Shown here: positions 16,201-23,813 of the stretch, in pieces
Numbering within the stretch: the first letter of the stretch is position 1
How the letters are laid out: the number at the start of each line of letters is the position of its first letter
Assembly: GCA_030550015.1 (NCBI GenBank)
Contig: JAUQQG010000115.1
Span: 1 to 37,349, forward strand
Length of the DNA: 37,349 nucleotides
Direction of reading: 5' to 3'
From: a bacterium
GTDB lineage: Bacteria; Sysuimicrobiota; Sysuimicrobiia; Sysuimicrobiales; Thermofontiviventaceae
Translations under genes and position numbers: made by a program
The notes under the pieces: model-generated
Told to the model about the DNA's origin: nothing
The model's database searches: none
The model's input: only the letters and a program-made list of their open reading frames with translations

Positions 16201-16896
16201 CGGGAAAAGCTCGGGGAGCTGCGCGACCATATCGCTTACTACCATGGAGGGCTCCCCATGCGCGTGCGGGAGGTCCTTGCCAGGCTCTTCCGTGATGGCC
16301 ATCTCCTCACCCTGGTGGCCACCGGTTCCCTGGCCGCCGCGATTCCACCCGTAGAGGCACGCCACGTGGTGCTCGCCTCGGTTCCTTTTACGCGAAGGCA
16401 AATGCTTGCACAAGGGTCTACGGGTTCCCCGCGTGGCTATACCATCCACCTCTTGTATTCTCCTGAGGACGTGGAGGTCAACAGAGCCGCGATCGAGAGA
16501 CAGTTTCCTTCCCGGGAGATTCTGGCCAGGGTGTATCGAACCCTGCGCATGATGTATAATGACCTCGGGAGCCTCCTGTGGCCTGACGAGGAACTCGCCC
16601 AAGCCGTAGCAGAGGCCGTTCCAGGGATCTCCCGAGCAGGCATCCAGATTTGCCTTGACATCCTGCAGGAGATCGGCGTCATCGCTTCAGAGCTCGAGGA
16701 GGAGCGATGGCGTTTGTCTATCGTAGAACCGGAGGAACGCCGGGACCTGGGGAGTATCCCCAGGTTCGCTGAGGGAGAGCGAGAGCGCTCGGAGATGGAG
16801 CGAACGGCACAGTGGGCACTGGGCAGCACGGCACAAGAGCTGCTTGAGGCACTTGCGGGGCCTGCGGTGAAAGAGGCGGGGGGACGGGAAAGCTAA
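13273..16896 (+). CDS. recJ: RecJ exonuclease fused to a HIRAN domain and a degenerate RecQ-like helicase
   Basis: 1207 residues, about twice the usual RecJ length (550-800). Residues 1-575 are a complete RecJ 5'-3' single-strand exonuclease: YGDYDADG (85-92), VDCGT (146-150), DHH (170-172), RLNASGRMG (298-306), FGGHA (426-430) and an OB-like segment to about 573. Residues 612-712 match the HIRAN domain (VSGVTFNGRQ, REPQNPYDPHAVKV, LGYLPARLA), which in HLTF/Rad5 proteins binds DNA 3' ends. Residues 735-1090 follow the layout of a RecQ-like helicase, but the Walker A site reads SPRAGGERA, the DEAH site FFEVPEL and the arginine-finger region GSTGSPRG, so no ATPase activity is expected. A winged-helix-like segment (1093-1150) follows. 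The fusion sits in the normal secF-recJ-relA place. RecJ identity is firm; roles of the extra domains are inferred. Confidence 0.9.
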   Translation: MGTVHRLWVSLPSHPAVAEMASALGVHHLISRILLNRGITDPEEARRFLNPSLDDLLDPFVLPDVGKAINRILRAIRLGEPITVYGDYDADGVTSTAILVRTLRALGAKVWEFAYYIPQRLAEGYGLSRAAVEKLYHAGTRLLITVDCGTTAVEEIALAQSLGIDVIVLDHHEPPPVLPRAYALVNPKVDLKFQEPGLSTQHSVRGTDYCAAGLAFQLSRALRGAAGLGGDPYELVDLAAIGTIADVVPLLGDNRALAHAGLLRLSTSPVVGLEALKEVAGLSGITTARDVSHILAPRLNASGRMGDASLACALLLTDDREEAKSLALRLEEQNRFRQEMTDRVLVEALEQVESQGLYAERAIVLASRGWHPGVIGIVASRLVERFHRPAIVIALEEGVGRGSARSIPGLHLVEALSACRDHLLRFGGHALAAGLVIEEGSIPAFRERFLQEARLSLRDEDLTPKLYVDAEISLKELTPDLARQVLLLRPFGEGNPEPSFAARGVEVLISRPVGEESLKLALTDGVAYLEAIGFGLADLSEVLAFTGTPVDVAFTLDLARAGEGGVRLIVRDLQTPGVDLDSILRDSSLLLERLFTRAEEYLRSSYAYRIEEAETFYTRVSGVTFNGRQELISRISPGTPLRLVREPQNPYDPHAVKVVTEEGWHLGYLPARLAGRLAPAMDGGAQYEAIVSQVLGGGEGRSFGLLIAVRRVSLDGEDREARLSREALGTIPLPEAIERLSIQFLAGRPLPQEGKDLIERALSEEGAVAVISPRAGGERAVDMAAITCAIRKKKPVLLALPLASQVDDRLEILASRAMGFGLRVVGFHGALPRRRREKALASLLSGDFDLLLASWDTLYRLQASIASLRPWRAFFEVPELTPTSLEEIQRLLEASGSPVPILLAARATEETVQRAMEVLRVHHCIADTSFSTGVRIVDKRGTRDKEAYLATLLGRGESTVIFTSRREQTVELARGLREKLGELRDHIAYYHGGLPMRVREVLARLFRDGHLLTLVATGSLAAAIPPVEARHVVLASVPFTRRQMLAQGSTGSPRGYTIHLLYSPEDVEVNRAAIERQFPSREILARVYRTLRMMYNDLGSLLWPDEELAQAVAEAVPGISRAGIQICLDILQEIGVIASELEEERWRLSIVEPEERRDLGSIPRFAEGERERSEMERTAQWALGSTAQELLEALAGPAVKEAGGRES

Positions 16897-16941
16897 GGGA
16901 GAAAAGCAGAGGGGAGGAAGCGCAAGGGAGCGACTGCCTGC

Positions 16942-19170
16942 GTGATCATGGCAAAGACCGATACACCTGTACAAGCTGGGACCCATGACCTTCCCCAGGA
17001 AGTCCAGGCGCTCCTGGCAAAGGTGCGGGAACACTTCCCCCAGGAGAACCTGGAGATCATTGAGAAAGCCTACCGGTTTGCCCGAAGGGCCCACGAAGGA
17101 CAGGTGCGTGCATCTGGAGAGGCCTACGTCAATCACTCCGTGGCGGTTGCCACCATCCTCGCCAACTTGCGTCTTGATCCTACCACCATTGCTGCCGCCC
17201 TCCTCCACGATGTCCCAGAGGATACCGGGACTCCCTTGGAGCAGCTGAAGGAGGAGTTCGGACCGGAGCTGGCAACCCTGGTCGACGGGGTGACCAAACT
17301 GGGCAAGATCCAGTGGCGGAACCGGGAGCAGCGCCAGGCGGAAAACCTGCGCAAGATGTTCCTGGCCATGGCCTCGGACATCCGCATCGTTCTCATCAAA
17401 CTCGCTGACCGGCTGCACAATATGAGGACCATCGAGTACCTCCCCGTTGAGAAGCAACAGCGCATCGCCCAGGAGACTCTGGAGATCTATGCTCCCCTCA
17501 GCGAGCGGCTGGGGATCGGTCAGATCCAGCGGGAGCTTGAGGACTTGGCGTTCAAAGTGCTGGAGCCGGAGACCTACCAGGAGATTTCCCACCAGCTCGC
17601 CCAGGCGAGTAGCGAACATGAGGCCCTGCTCGCTGAGGTAACCGAGATCCTGTACAGGGAGCTTAACCGGGCAGGGATCAAGGTGAGCCGTCAGCAGATC
17701 ACCGGGCGTCCGAAGCATATCTACAGCATCTGGAAGAAGATGCAGCGGCCAAAGTATGCTGGGCAGGGTGTTGCGCGGATCTACGATCGCCTTGGGGTGC
17801 GCATTATCGTCGACGATGTGAAGGATTGCTACGCCGCTCTAGGGGTGATCCACTCGCTTTGGCGCCCCATCCCGGGGGAGTTTGATGACTATATCGCCAA
17901 CCCTAAGACGAGTGGCTACCGTTCCCTCCATACCGCGGTGATCTACAAGGGGGATCCCTTGGAGATCCAGATCCGAACCCACGAGATGCACTATGAAGCA
18001 GAGTATGGGATCGCTGCCCACTGGCGGTACAAAGGAGGGAAGGTGACGGACAAGGCCTTCGAAGAGAAGCTCTCCTGGCTTCGCCAGCTCCTGGAGTGGC
18101 ACAAGGAGATGCAGGATGCCCGGGAGTTCATGCAATCCGTCAAGCTGGATCTCTTCCAGAACGAGGTCTTCGTGTTCACCCCCAAGGGGGATGTGATCGA
18201 TCTTCCTGCTGGGGCAACCCCGGTGGACTTCGCCTACCGGATCCACACCGATATTGGCCACCGGTGCGTGGGGGCGAAGGTGAACGGGCGGCTCGTGCCC
18301 TTGAGCTACAAGCTCCGCAGCGGAGACATCGTGGAGATCCTCACGAGCAAAACAGGGGGAGGGCCGAGCCGGGACTGGTTGACGTTCGTCGTCACGAGCA
18401 ACGCCAAGAGCAAGATCAAGCAGTGGTTCAAGAAGGAACGCCGGGAGGAGAACATCCAGCGAGGTCGGGAGCTCTTGGAGAAAGAGATCCGCCGCCTGGG
18501 CGGGGGGATTGCCAAAGCCTTGCGCTCGGAGCGGCTGGCGGAAGTCGCCAAGGCATTTTCCTTTACAACTGAGGAGGACCTCCTGGCGGCCATAGGGAAT
18601 GGCGATGTCTCCTTGCTCCAGGTGGTTCAGGCCCTGCGCGGGGAGGCCATGGAAGAGAAGGCGCCGGCGCAAGGGGTCTCAGTCCCCCAGCCGGAGGCCG
18701 CCCACGGGATCCGCATGCGTGGGGCGGATAACATCCTCATGAACTTCGCGCGCTGTTGCAACCCGCTCCCGGGGGATCGTGTGATTGGTTACATCACCCG
18801 CGGCCGTGGGGTGACCATCCACCGCATCGACTGTCCCAACATGCCATACCTCCGCCAGCATCCCGAGCGCCTCACCGAAGTGGAGTGGGAGCAGGTTGCC
18901 AACGGGAGTTACCCCGTGGCGATCGAGGTGGAAGCGATGGACCGCGTCGGGCTCTTGAAGGACATCCTGGCAGCCATCGCGGAGTCTAAGATCAACGTCC
19001 TCTCGGTGAATGCGCGAGTCCGCAAGGACAAGGTAGGGGTCATCAACCTCGTCCTCGATGTCCGTGACGTCCACCAGCTGAACGCAGTGATCCAGCGAGT
19101 ACGCCAGTTCCCCGACGTCTACTCCGTCTCCCGCGCGGTCCCCTCCTACTCGGTGAAGGATGAGGGATAA
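16942..19170 (+). CDS. relA: Bifunctional (p)ppGpp synthetase/hydrolase
   Basis: 742 residues, the usual Rel length. The hydrolase HD domain is intact (ALLHDVPEDTG, HD at 89-90 and ED at 93-94; LADRLHNMRTI). The synthetase domain shows GRPKHIYSIWKKM, YDRLGVRIIVDD and TSGYRSLHTAV. A TGS domain (VFVFTPKGDVIDLPAGATP), a zinc-finger-like region with CCNPLPGD and HRIDCPN, and a C-terminal ACT domain (AMDRVGLLKDILAAIAE) follow. It makes and breaks down the stringent alarmone in the cytoplasm and senses the ribosome through its C-terminal half. The start is a GTG at 16942, 11 bases after AAGGGAG; an ATG two codons later is possible. The apt gene often found between recJ and relA in Firmicutes is absent. 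Confidence 0.95.
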   Translation: MIMAKTDTPVQAGTHDLPQEVQALLAKVREHFPQENLEIIEKAYRFARRAHEGQVRASGEAYVNHSVAVATILANLRLDPTTIAAALLHDVPEDTGTPLEQLKEEFGPELATLVDGVTKLGKIQWRNREQRQAENLRKMFLAMASDIRIVLIKLADRLHNMRTIEYLPVEKQQRIAQETLEIYAPLSERLGIGQIQRELEDLAFKVLEPETYQEISHQLAQASSEHEALLAEVTEILYRELNRAGIKVSRQQITGRPKHIYSIWKKMQRPKYAGQGVARIYDRLGVRIIVDDVKDCYAALGVIHSLWRPIPGEFDDYIANPKTSGYRSLHTAVIYKGDPLEIQIRTHEMHYEAEYGIAAHWRYKGGKVTDKAFEEKLSWLRQLLEWHKEMQDAREFMQSVKLDLFQNEVFVFTPKGDVIDLPAGATPVDFAYRIHTDIGHRCVGAKVNGRLVPLSYKLRSGDIVEILTSKTGGGPSRDWLTFVVTSNAKSKIKQWFKKERREENIQRGRELLEKEIRRLGGGIAKALRSERLAEVAKAFSFTTEEDLLAAIGNGDVSLLQVVQALRGEAMEEKAPAQGVSVPQPEAAHGIRMRGADNILMNFARCCNPLPGDRVIGYITRGRGVTIHRIDCPNMPYLRQHPERLTEVEWEQVANGSYPVAIEVEAMDRVGLLKDILAAIAESKINVLSVNARVRKDKVGVINLVLDVRDVHQLNAVIQRVRQFPDVYSVSRAVPSYSVKDEG

Positions 19171-19265
19171 GCGGCAAACTTCGGTGCTCCCCCACTGGCC
19201 AGGAAGAGGAGAGGGGGCCCTTCCGGCGAATCCTGATTCCCAAGGACGTGAGGAGGAGGTGGAAG

Positions 19266-20435
19266 GTGCTTCCTTCTGTCGCTAAGCGTGTTGGGTTGTT
19301 CACCGAATCGGTCATCCGGGAGATGACAAGGCTCGCCATGCTTTACGGGGCCATCAACCTTGCCCAGGGTTTTCCTGACTTCGACCCTCCCCGGTTGCTG
19401 ATCGAAGCAGCCGTGGAGGCCCTGCGATCTGGCTACAACCAGTATGCGATCACGTGGGGAGCTCCCAACCTCCGTCGTGCCCTGGCGGAGAAGCTCTCCT
19501 GGTACAACGGGATCGAGGTAGATCCCGAAAGACACATCACAGTGACATGCGGAGCCACGGAGGCGATGATGGCCACGCTCCTCTCGGTGGTGAACCCTGG
19601 GGAAGAGGTGATTGTCTTTGAGCCCTTCTACGAGAACTATGGACCCGATAGCCTCCTCTCTGGAGCAACCCTGCGATTCATCCCGCTTCACCTGGAGGAA
19701 CCGGGTTGTCCATTTGATCCCGATGAGCTTCGCAAGGCCTTCACCAAGCGCACCCGGGCGATCATCATCAATACACCGCACAACCCTTCCGGCAAGGTTT
19801 TCTCCCGTGAAGAGCTGGAGTTCATCGGCTCCCTGTGCCAGGAGCACAACGTGGTCGCCATCACCGACGAGGTCTACGAACACATCCTGTACGACGGCAG
19901 GAAACACACAAGCCTCGCCTCCCTCCCAGGGATGGCCGAGCGCACCGTCCTCATCAACTCCGTGAGCAAGACCTATAGCGTGACAGGCTGGCGGGTAGGA
20001 TGGGCTGTGACGAGGAACGAGAGGATCGCTGACGGCATCCGTCGTGCCCACGACTTCCTTACCGTCGGTGCTCCTGCCCCTCTCCAGGAGGCGGCCGTTC
20101 TGGCCCTGCGCATGCCGCAAAGTTACTACGAAGAGCTTGCCAGGATGTACCAGCAGAAGCGGGATCTTATGCTGGAGATCCTGGAGAACGCGGGATTCCG
20201 GAGCATCCCCCCATACGGAGCTTATTACATTATGGCAAACTTCAGCGAGATCTCTTCAGAGGACGACGTGACCTTCTCGCACTTCTTGACCAAGGAATAC
20301 GGCGTGGCGACGGTTCCAGGGAGCAGCTTCTATAAGGATCCCTCTTTGGGGCGTCGCTACATCCGGTTCGCCTTTCCCAAGAAGGAAGAAACGCTGGAGG
20401 AGGTCCGGCGAAGGCTGGCTAGGCTGGTGGGGTAA
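19266..20435 (+). CDS. Class I/II PLP-dependent aminotransferase
   Basis: 389 residues from the GTG at 19266, five to six bases after AGGAGGAGGT; an earlier in-frame GTG (19248) lies before that site and is rejected. Features are INLAQGFPDFDPP, NQYAITWGAPNLRRALAEK, NTPHNPSGKV (169-178), DEVYE (201-205) and the PLP lysine K235 in SVSKTYSVTGWRVGW. The AQGFPDF and NQYA-x-x-x-G pattern is that of the kynurenine/glutamine/methionine aminotransferase group (KAT-like) more than aspartate aminotransferase. It is cytoplasmic, 95 bases after relA and one base before the DUF763 gene. The amino donor and acceptor cannot be read from the sequence. Confidence 0.9.
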   Translation: MLPSVAKRVGLFTESVIREMTRLAMLYGAINLAQGFPDFDPPRLLIEAAVEALRSGYNQYAITWGAPNLRRALAEKLSWYNGIEVDPERHITVTCGATEAMMATLLSVVNPGEEVIVFEPFYENYGPDSLLSGATLRFIPLHLEEPGCPFDPDELRKAFTKRTRAIIINTPHNPSGKVFSREELEFIGSLCQEHNVVAITDEVYEHILYDGRKHTSLASLPGMAERTVLINSVSKTYSVTGWRVGWAVTRNERIADGIRRAHDFLTVGAPAPLQEAAVLALRMPQSYYEELARMYQQKRDLMLEILENAGFRSIPPYGAYYIMANFSEISSEDDVTFSHFLTKEYGVATVPGSSFYKDPSLGRRYIRFAFPKKEETLEEVRRRLARLVG

Positions 20436-20436
20436 C

Positions 20437-21537
20437 ATGCGCACCGGGATCGCAGCGCTCCCTTTGCACACTGGACACGCCCCGAGGTGGCTGTTCGAGC
20501 GCATGGCCCGCCTCGGGCGGGCGATCTTGCTCGTCCTGGTGGAGGAGTTCGGACCGCAGGAGGTGCTACGCCGCCTCGCTGATCCTTTCTGGTTCCAGGC
20601 GTTGGGGTGTGTTCTCGGGTTCGATTGGCACTCGAGCGGGGTCACCACCACCGTGTGTGGTGCCTTGAAGGAAGGGCTGCGGGATGTCTCCTACGAAATC
20701 GGGTTGTTCGTGGCCGGGGGCAAAGGGCGGATCTCGCGCCAGACCCCACAGGAAATCCTCCGCGTGGCCGAACGCATTGGGCTTCCTGCGGACCCCCTGA
20801 TCTACGCCAGCCGCATGGCAGCGAAAGTGGACAGCGCGGCGGTCCAGGACGGGTACCAGCTTTACCACCATACTTTCCTGTTTACCAGGGAAGGTGCCTG
20901 GGCCGTGATCCAGCAAGGGATGAATCCCATGACACGGTATGCCAGGCGCTACCACTGGCTCAGCGATCAGGTCCTCAGCTTTGTGTGTGAACCCCACCTC
21001 GCCGTCTGCTGTGACAGGAAGGGCAAGGTCCTCAATCTCGTCGCACAAGAAAGTGAGAAGGCACGGGAGGTGATCACGGATCTCAGCCGGGAGGAGCCGG
21101 GGCGGATCGAACGGGAGTGGGAAAAGGTGCTCTCCTTGCATCTCCCTCCACACCACGAGGTCCGCATGGAAGAGATCCACCCAAAGCGGCTCTCCTCGAT
21201 CCTCCTCCAGACCTATGAGGCCCAGCCTCCGACATTTGAGAGCCTCCTGGGCCTGCAGGGGGTAGGTCCCAGGACGCTGAGGGCCCTTGCATTGATCGCC
21301 GAACTCATCTACGGGACGCCACCGAGTTTTCGGGATCCGGCGCGGTTCAGTTTCGCCCACGGCGGGAAAGACGGCCATCCCTACCCCGTGGACCGCAGGA
21401 CCTATGACCAGAGCATCGCCGTTCTCGAACACGCGGTGATGCGGTCGAGGACCTCCCCAGGTGAGAAGGATGGGGCGCTGCGCCGCCTGATGAACTTCCT
21501 CCAAGGTGCAGCCTTCTTGACGTCTTCTGGACCGTAA
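20437..21537 (+). CDS. DUF763 protein with a helix-hairpin-helix motif
   Basis: 366 residues matching DUF763 along its length: the start MRTGIAALPLHTGHAPRWLF, FWFQALGCVLGFDWHSSGVT, VAGGKGRISRQTP, and the C-terminal SLLGLQGVGPRTLRALALIA, which looks like a DNA-binding helix-hairpin-helix of the glycosylase type. The downstream FAHGGKDGHPYPVDRRTYD block is conserved in the family. The family is best known from archaea and thermophilic bacteria and has no settled function; a role in DNA repair or nucleic-acid binding is an inference from the HhH motif. The start lies one base after the aminotransferase stop, so the two are likely co-transcribed and coupled. Confidence 0.8.
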   Translation: MRTGIAALPLHTGHAPRWLFERMARLGRAILLVLVEEFGPQEVLRRLADPFWFQALGCVLGFDWHSSGVTTTVCGALKEGLRDVSYEIGLFVAGGKGRISRQTPQEILRVAERIGLPADPLIYASRMAAKVDSAAVQDGYQLYHHTFLFTREGAWAVIQQGMNPMTRYARRYHWLSDQVLSFVCEPHLAVCCDRKGKVLNLVAQESEKAREVITDLSREEPGRIEREWEKVLSLHLPPHHEVRMEEIHPKRLSSILLQTYEAQPPTFESLLGLQGVGPRTLRALALIAELIYGTPPSFRDPARFSFAHGGKDGHPYPVDRRTYDQSIAVLEHAVMRSRTSPGEKDGALRRLMNFLQGAAFLTSSGP

Positions 21538-21549
21538 GGAAGGGGAGAA

Positions 21550-21987
21550 ATGCGTGCAGTAGTGCAAAGGGTCACCAAAGCTGCGGTCTACGTGAACGGG
21601 GAGGAAGTGGGGCGCATCGGACGGGGTCTCGTGGTCCTCCTTGCCGTCCACCGCGAAGACACGGATTCCCAGGCCCGGCAGATGGCAGAGAAGGTTGCAC
21701 ACCTGCGCATCTTTGACGATGCAGAGGGAAAACTCAACCTCTCCCTCCTCGATGTTGGCGGGGAAGTCTTGAGCATCTCTCAGTTCACCCTCTACGGGGA
21801 TACCAGCAGAGGGCGTCGTCCCAGTTTCATCTCCGCAGCCCCTCCCGAGGTGGCTGAGGCGCTGTACAGGTCCTTCAATGACCATCTGCGGAAAGAGGGG
21901 ATCGCCGTTTCTGAGGGACAGTTCCGGGCGAGGATGCTCGTGGAGATCCACAACGATGGCCCGGTAACTCTTATCCTCGAGACGTGA
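21550..21987 (+). CDS. dtd: D-aminoacyl-tRNA deacylase
   Basis: 145 residues, the standard DTD length. It removes D-amino acids and glycine wrongly attached to tRNA. Both catalytic signatures are present: SISQFTLYGDTSRGRRPSF (the SQ motif) and HNDGPVTLIL near the C-terminus (the N-x-GPVT motif). The start MRAVVQRVTKAAVYVNGE is typical. A GGGGAGAA ribosome-binding site precedes the ATG. The neighbour order relA ... dtd ... hisS matches Firmicutes, with an inserted block on each side. The histidine phosphatase gene starts two bases after its stop. Confidence 0.95.
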   Translation: MRAVVQRVTKAAVYVNGEEVGRIGRGLVVLLAVHREDTDSQARQMAEKVAHLRIFDDAEGKLNLSLLDVGGEVLSISQFTLYGDTSRGRRPSFISAAPPEVAEALYRSFNDHLRKEGIAVSEGQFRARMLVEIHNDGPVTLILET

Positions 21988-21988
21988 C

Positions 21989-22594
21989 ATGGAAACAGTG
22001 ATCTACCTCGCCCGCCACGGCATGACGGAATGGCAGGAGAAAGGCTTCAATCGCCTTGCCGGCCGACTTCGCGGGATCCGGCTTAGCCCAGAGGGGAAGC
22101 GGCAAGCCGAGGAGCTCGCCAGAGCCCTGCGGGATGTTCCTCTGGACCGTGTGATCAGCAGTCCATTGGACCGGACCATGGAGACCGCAGGGGTTATCGC
22201 GCGCCTCCATGGCCTCCCCGTGGAGGTCGATGAGCGGCTCACGGAGTGGGGGTTTGGAATTTGGGAGGGAATGCACATCGCAGAGATCGCAAGAACCTTC
22301 CCCCACGAGTACCAGCTGTGGCGGGAGGAGCCCGATGCTCTCCGGATCCCTGGTGGAGAATCAGCAGAGGAGGTTGCCAACCGGATGTACGCGTGCTTTC
22401 GCGAGGTGGCCCAAGGGGATGGGACATTCCTCCTTGTCTCCCACCAAGATCCCCTGCTGGCCCTCCTGTGCAGGTTGCTTGGTCTGCCCCTAAGAGCCAT
22501 GCGTTCGCTGGACATCGACCTCGGATCCCTGAGCAAGGTCCGAGTTCACCGAAGACATGTGGTCGTGGAGTTCGTGAACTGCAGGAGATTCTAG
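21989..22594 (+). CDS. Histidine phosphatase family (phosphoglycerate mutase-like) protein
   Basis: 201 residues. The catalytic RHG is at 9-11 (YLARHGMTEW), followed by LSPEGKRQAEELA, ISSPLDRTMETA (57-67, with the second Arg), LTEWGFGIWEG (84-93, with the acidic residue) and H152 in LLVSHQDPLLALL, where many relatives have SHG. This is the cofactor-independent phosphatase layout of alpha-ribazole phosphatase/GpmB-type proteins. The substrate cannot be assigned. It starts immediately after dtd and is part of the same transcript. Confidence 0.85.
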   Translation: METVIYLARHGMTEWQEKGFNRLAGRLRGIRLSPEGKRQAEELARALRDVPLDRVISSPLDRTMETAGVIARLHGLPVEVDERLTEWGFGIWEGMHIAEIARTFPHEYQLWREEPDALRIPGGESAEEVANRMYACFREVAQGDGTFLLVSHQDPLLALLCRLLGLPLRAMRSLDIDLGSLSKVRVHRRHVVVEFVNCRRF

Positions 22595-22609
22595 GGAGGG
22601 AGGCGTCGG

Positions 22610-23164
22610 ATGCGAATCCTTATCCTTCTGGCGATGCTTGCTGCGGTCGCCTTCCTGTTCATGGCCACCGTCCAGTTCCCTGTTCTTCCCACCGCTCCCT
22701 ACCTGAAGTACGACCCGAGCGACGTGGTTGCTTTGTTCACCGCTATCACCCTCGGCCCGGCTCAAGGAGTCGCCGTGGTCGCGCTGAAAGATCTTCTCTT
22801 CCTGATCCTCCGCGCGGGGAACATCTTCGGACCAACAGCGGACTTCCTGGCGGCTGCCACCTTTGCAGGGGTTACAGGCTGGGTGTACCGGAAGCTCCCT
22901 CGGAGAAATCTCGCAGACCTTGGTCTGGCCTGCGCCGTCGGGGTCCTGGCGCGCATCCTCATGATGATCCCGGCGAACTTCCTGATCCTGTTCCTGGAGT
23001 TCGGGATGCCTCCGGCCAAAGTTGCTTCCCTCCTGGTCCCGGTGATCATTCCCTTTAACGGCTTAAAAGGGGTGATCAACGGGAGTTTGACGATGGCCCT
23101 CGCGGGCGCCATGGCGAGGCGTGGCTTGCTCCATGTTGCAAAAGAGGCAAAGAACCAGGAGTGA
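22610..23164 (+). CDS. ECF transporter S-component, RibU-like (riboflavin type)
   Basis: 184 residues with about five to six membrane spans and no signal peptide. The segment FPVLPTAPYLKYDPSDVVAL followed by GPAQGVAVVALKDLLFLIL matches the RibU S-component pattern, the substrate-binding membrane subunit of energy-coupling-factor importers. The ATPases and EcfT subunit are not nearby and are presumably shared. Riboflavin is the best guess for the ligand, from the P-x-x-x-Y-D-x-x-D segment; no FMN riboswitch is seen upstream. It precedes a flavin-type nitroreductase and two F420 genes, so flavin supply for those enzymes is a plausible job (inference). Confidence 0.7.
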   Translation: MRILILLAMLAAVAFLFMATVQFPVLPTAPYLKYDPSDVVALFTAITLGPAQGVAVVALKDLLFLILRAGNIFGPTADFLAAATFAGVTGWVYRKLPRRNLADLGLACAVGVLARILMMIPANFLILFLEFGMPPAKVASLLVPVIIPFNGLKGVINGSLTMALAGAMARRGLLHVAKEAKNQE

Positions 23165-23195
23165 GGGATCTAGGAGAGGAAAAGAATCCCACGCG

Positions 23196-23813
23196 ATGAT
23201 GGGGGAGTGCTCAGCTACCTTACTTGACCTTCTTTCCCGCAGGAGGACGGTGCGGCTCTACACATCGGATCCCGTTCCTGAGGGCCATGTCCGGCGTCTC
23301 CTCGAAGCGGCGGTATTGGCCCCTTCTGCGCACAATGCCCAGCCCTGGCGGTTTGTGGTGATCGAGACCCCTGAGGTCAAGCGTCGCCTTGCCGAGGCCA
23401 TGGCCAAAAGGTGGGAACGCGATCTGCGGCGGGACGGGGTGGACGAGCGGACCATCGCGGTGGAGCTCAGGTTCTCCTTGCGTCGATTTACCGAGGCGCC
23501 CATCCTTCTCCTCGCCTGCCTGGACATGCGTGACATGGACGTCTACCCTGATCGCGCCCGGCGGAAGGCGGAGTGGATCATGGGGGTGCAGAGCGTGGCC
23601 GCTGCCATCCAGAACAGCCTGCTGGCGGCCGCGGCCCTAGGCCTCGGAGCCTGCTGGTGTTGCGCTCCCCTGTTCTGTCCAGGCACTGTACGCCGCGTCC
23701 TCAAGATCCCCAGGAGATGGGAGCCCCAGGCGCTCATAACCGTGGGGTATCCCGCTCACCAGCCTCCGGTTCCCCCGCGGTACCCCTTGGAAGAGGTTGT
23801 GATCTGGAGATGA
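23196..23813 (+). CDS. Nitroreductase-family flavoprotein resembling the FbiB C-terminal domain
   Basis: 205 residues from the ATG at 23196; an upstream in-frame ATG would overlap the ECF gene and lies in a low-complexity Arg-rich stretch. The FMN-binding nitroreductase pattern is clear: LSRRRTVRLYTSDPVPEGHV, LAPSAHNAQPWRFVVIE, AAIQNSLLAAAALGLGACW and WEPQALITVGYP. The AMAKRWERDLRRDG and YPDRARRKAEW blocks resemble the C-terminal domain of mycobacterial FbiB, which reduces dehydro-F420-0 with FMNH2. Its stop overlaps the cofD start (ATGA). A stand-alone dehydro-F420-0 reductase is therefore a good guess; a generic nitroreductase remains possible. Confidence 0.75.
   Translation: MMGECSATLLDLLSRRRTVRLYTSDPVPEGHVRRLLEAAVLAPSAHNAQPWRFVVIETPEVKRRLAEAMAKRWERDLRRDGVDERTIAVELRFSLRRFTEAPILLLACLDMRDMDVYPDRARRKAEWIMGVQSVAAAIQNSLLAAAALGLGACWCCAPLFCPGTVRRVLKIPRRWEPQALITVGYPAHQPPVPPRYPLEEVVIWR

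Noticed and set aside
20566-21990. A 474-codon open frame on the minus strand opposite the DUF763 and dtd genes.
   Set aside because: It is antisense to two recognised genes, has a low-complexity His/Arg/Pro-rich product, and comes from the strong third-position G+C bias of the plus-strand genes.
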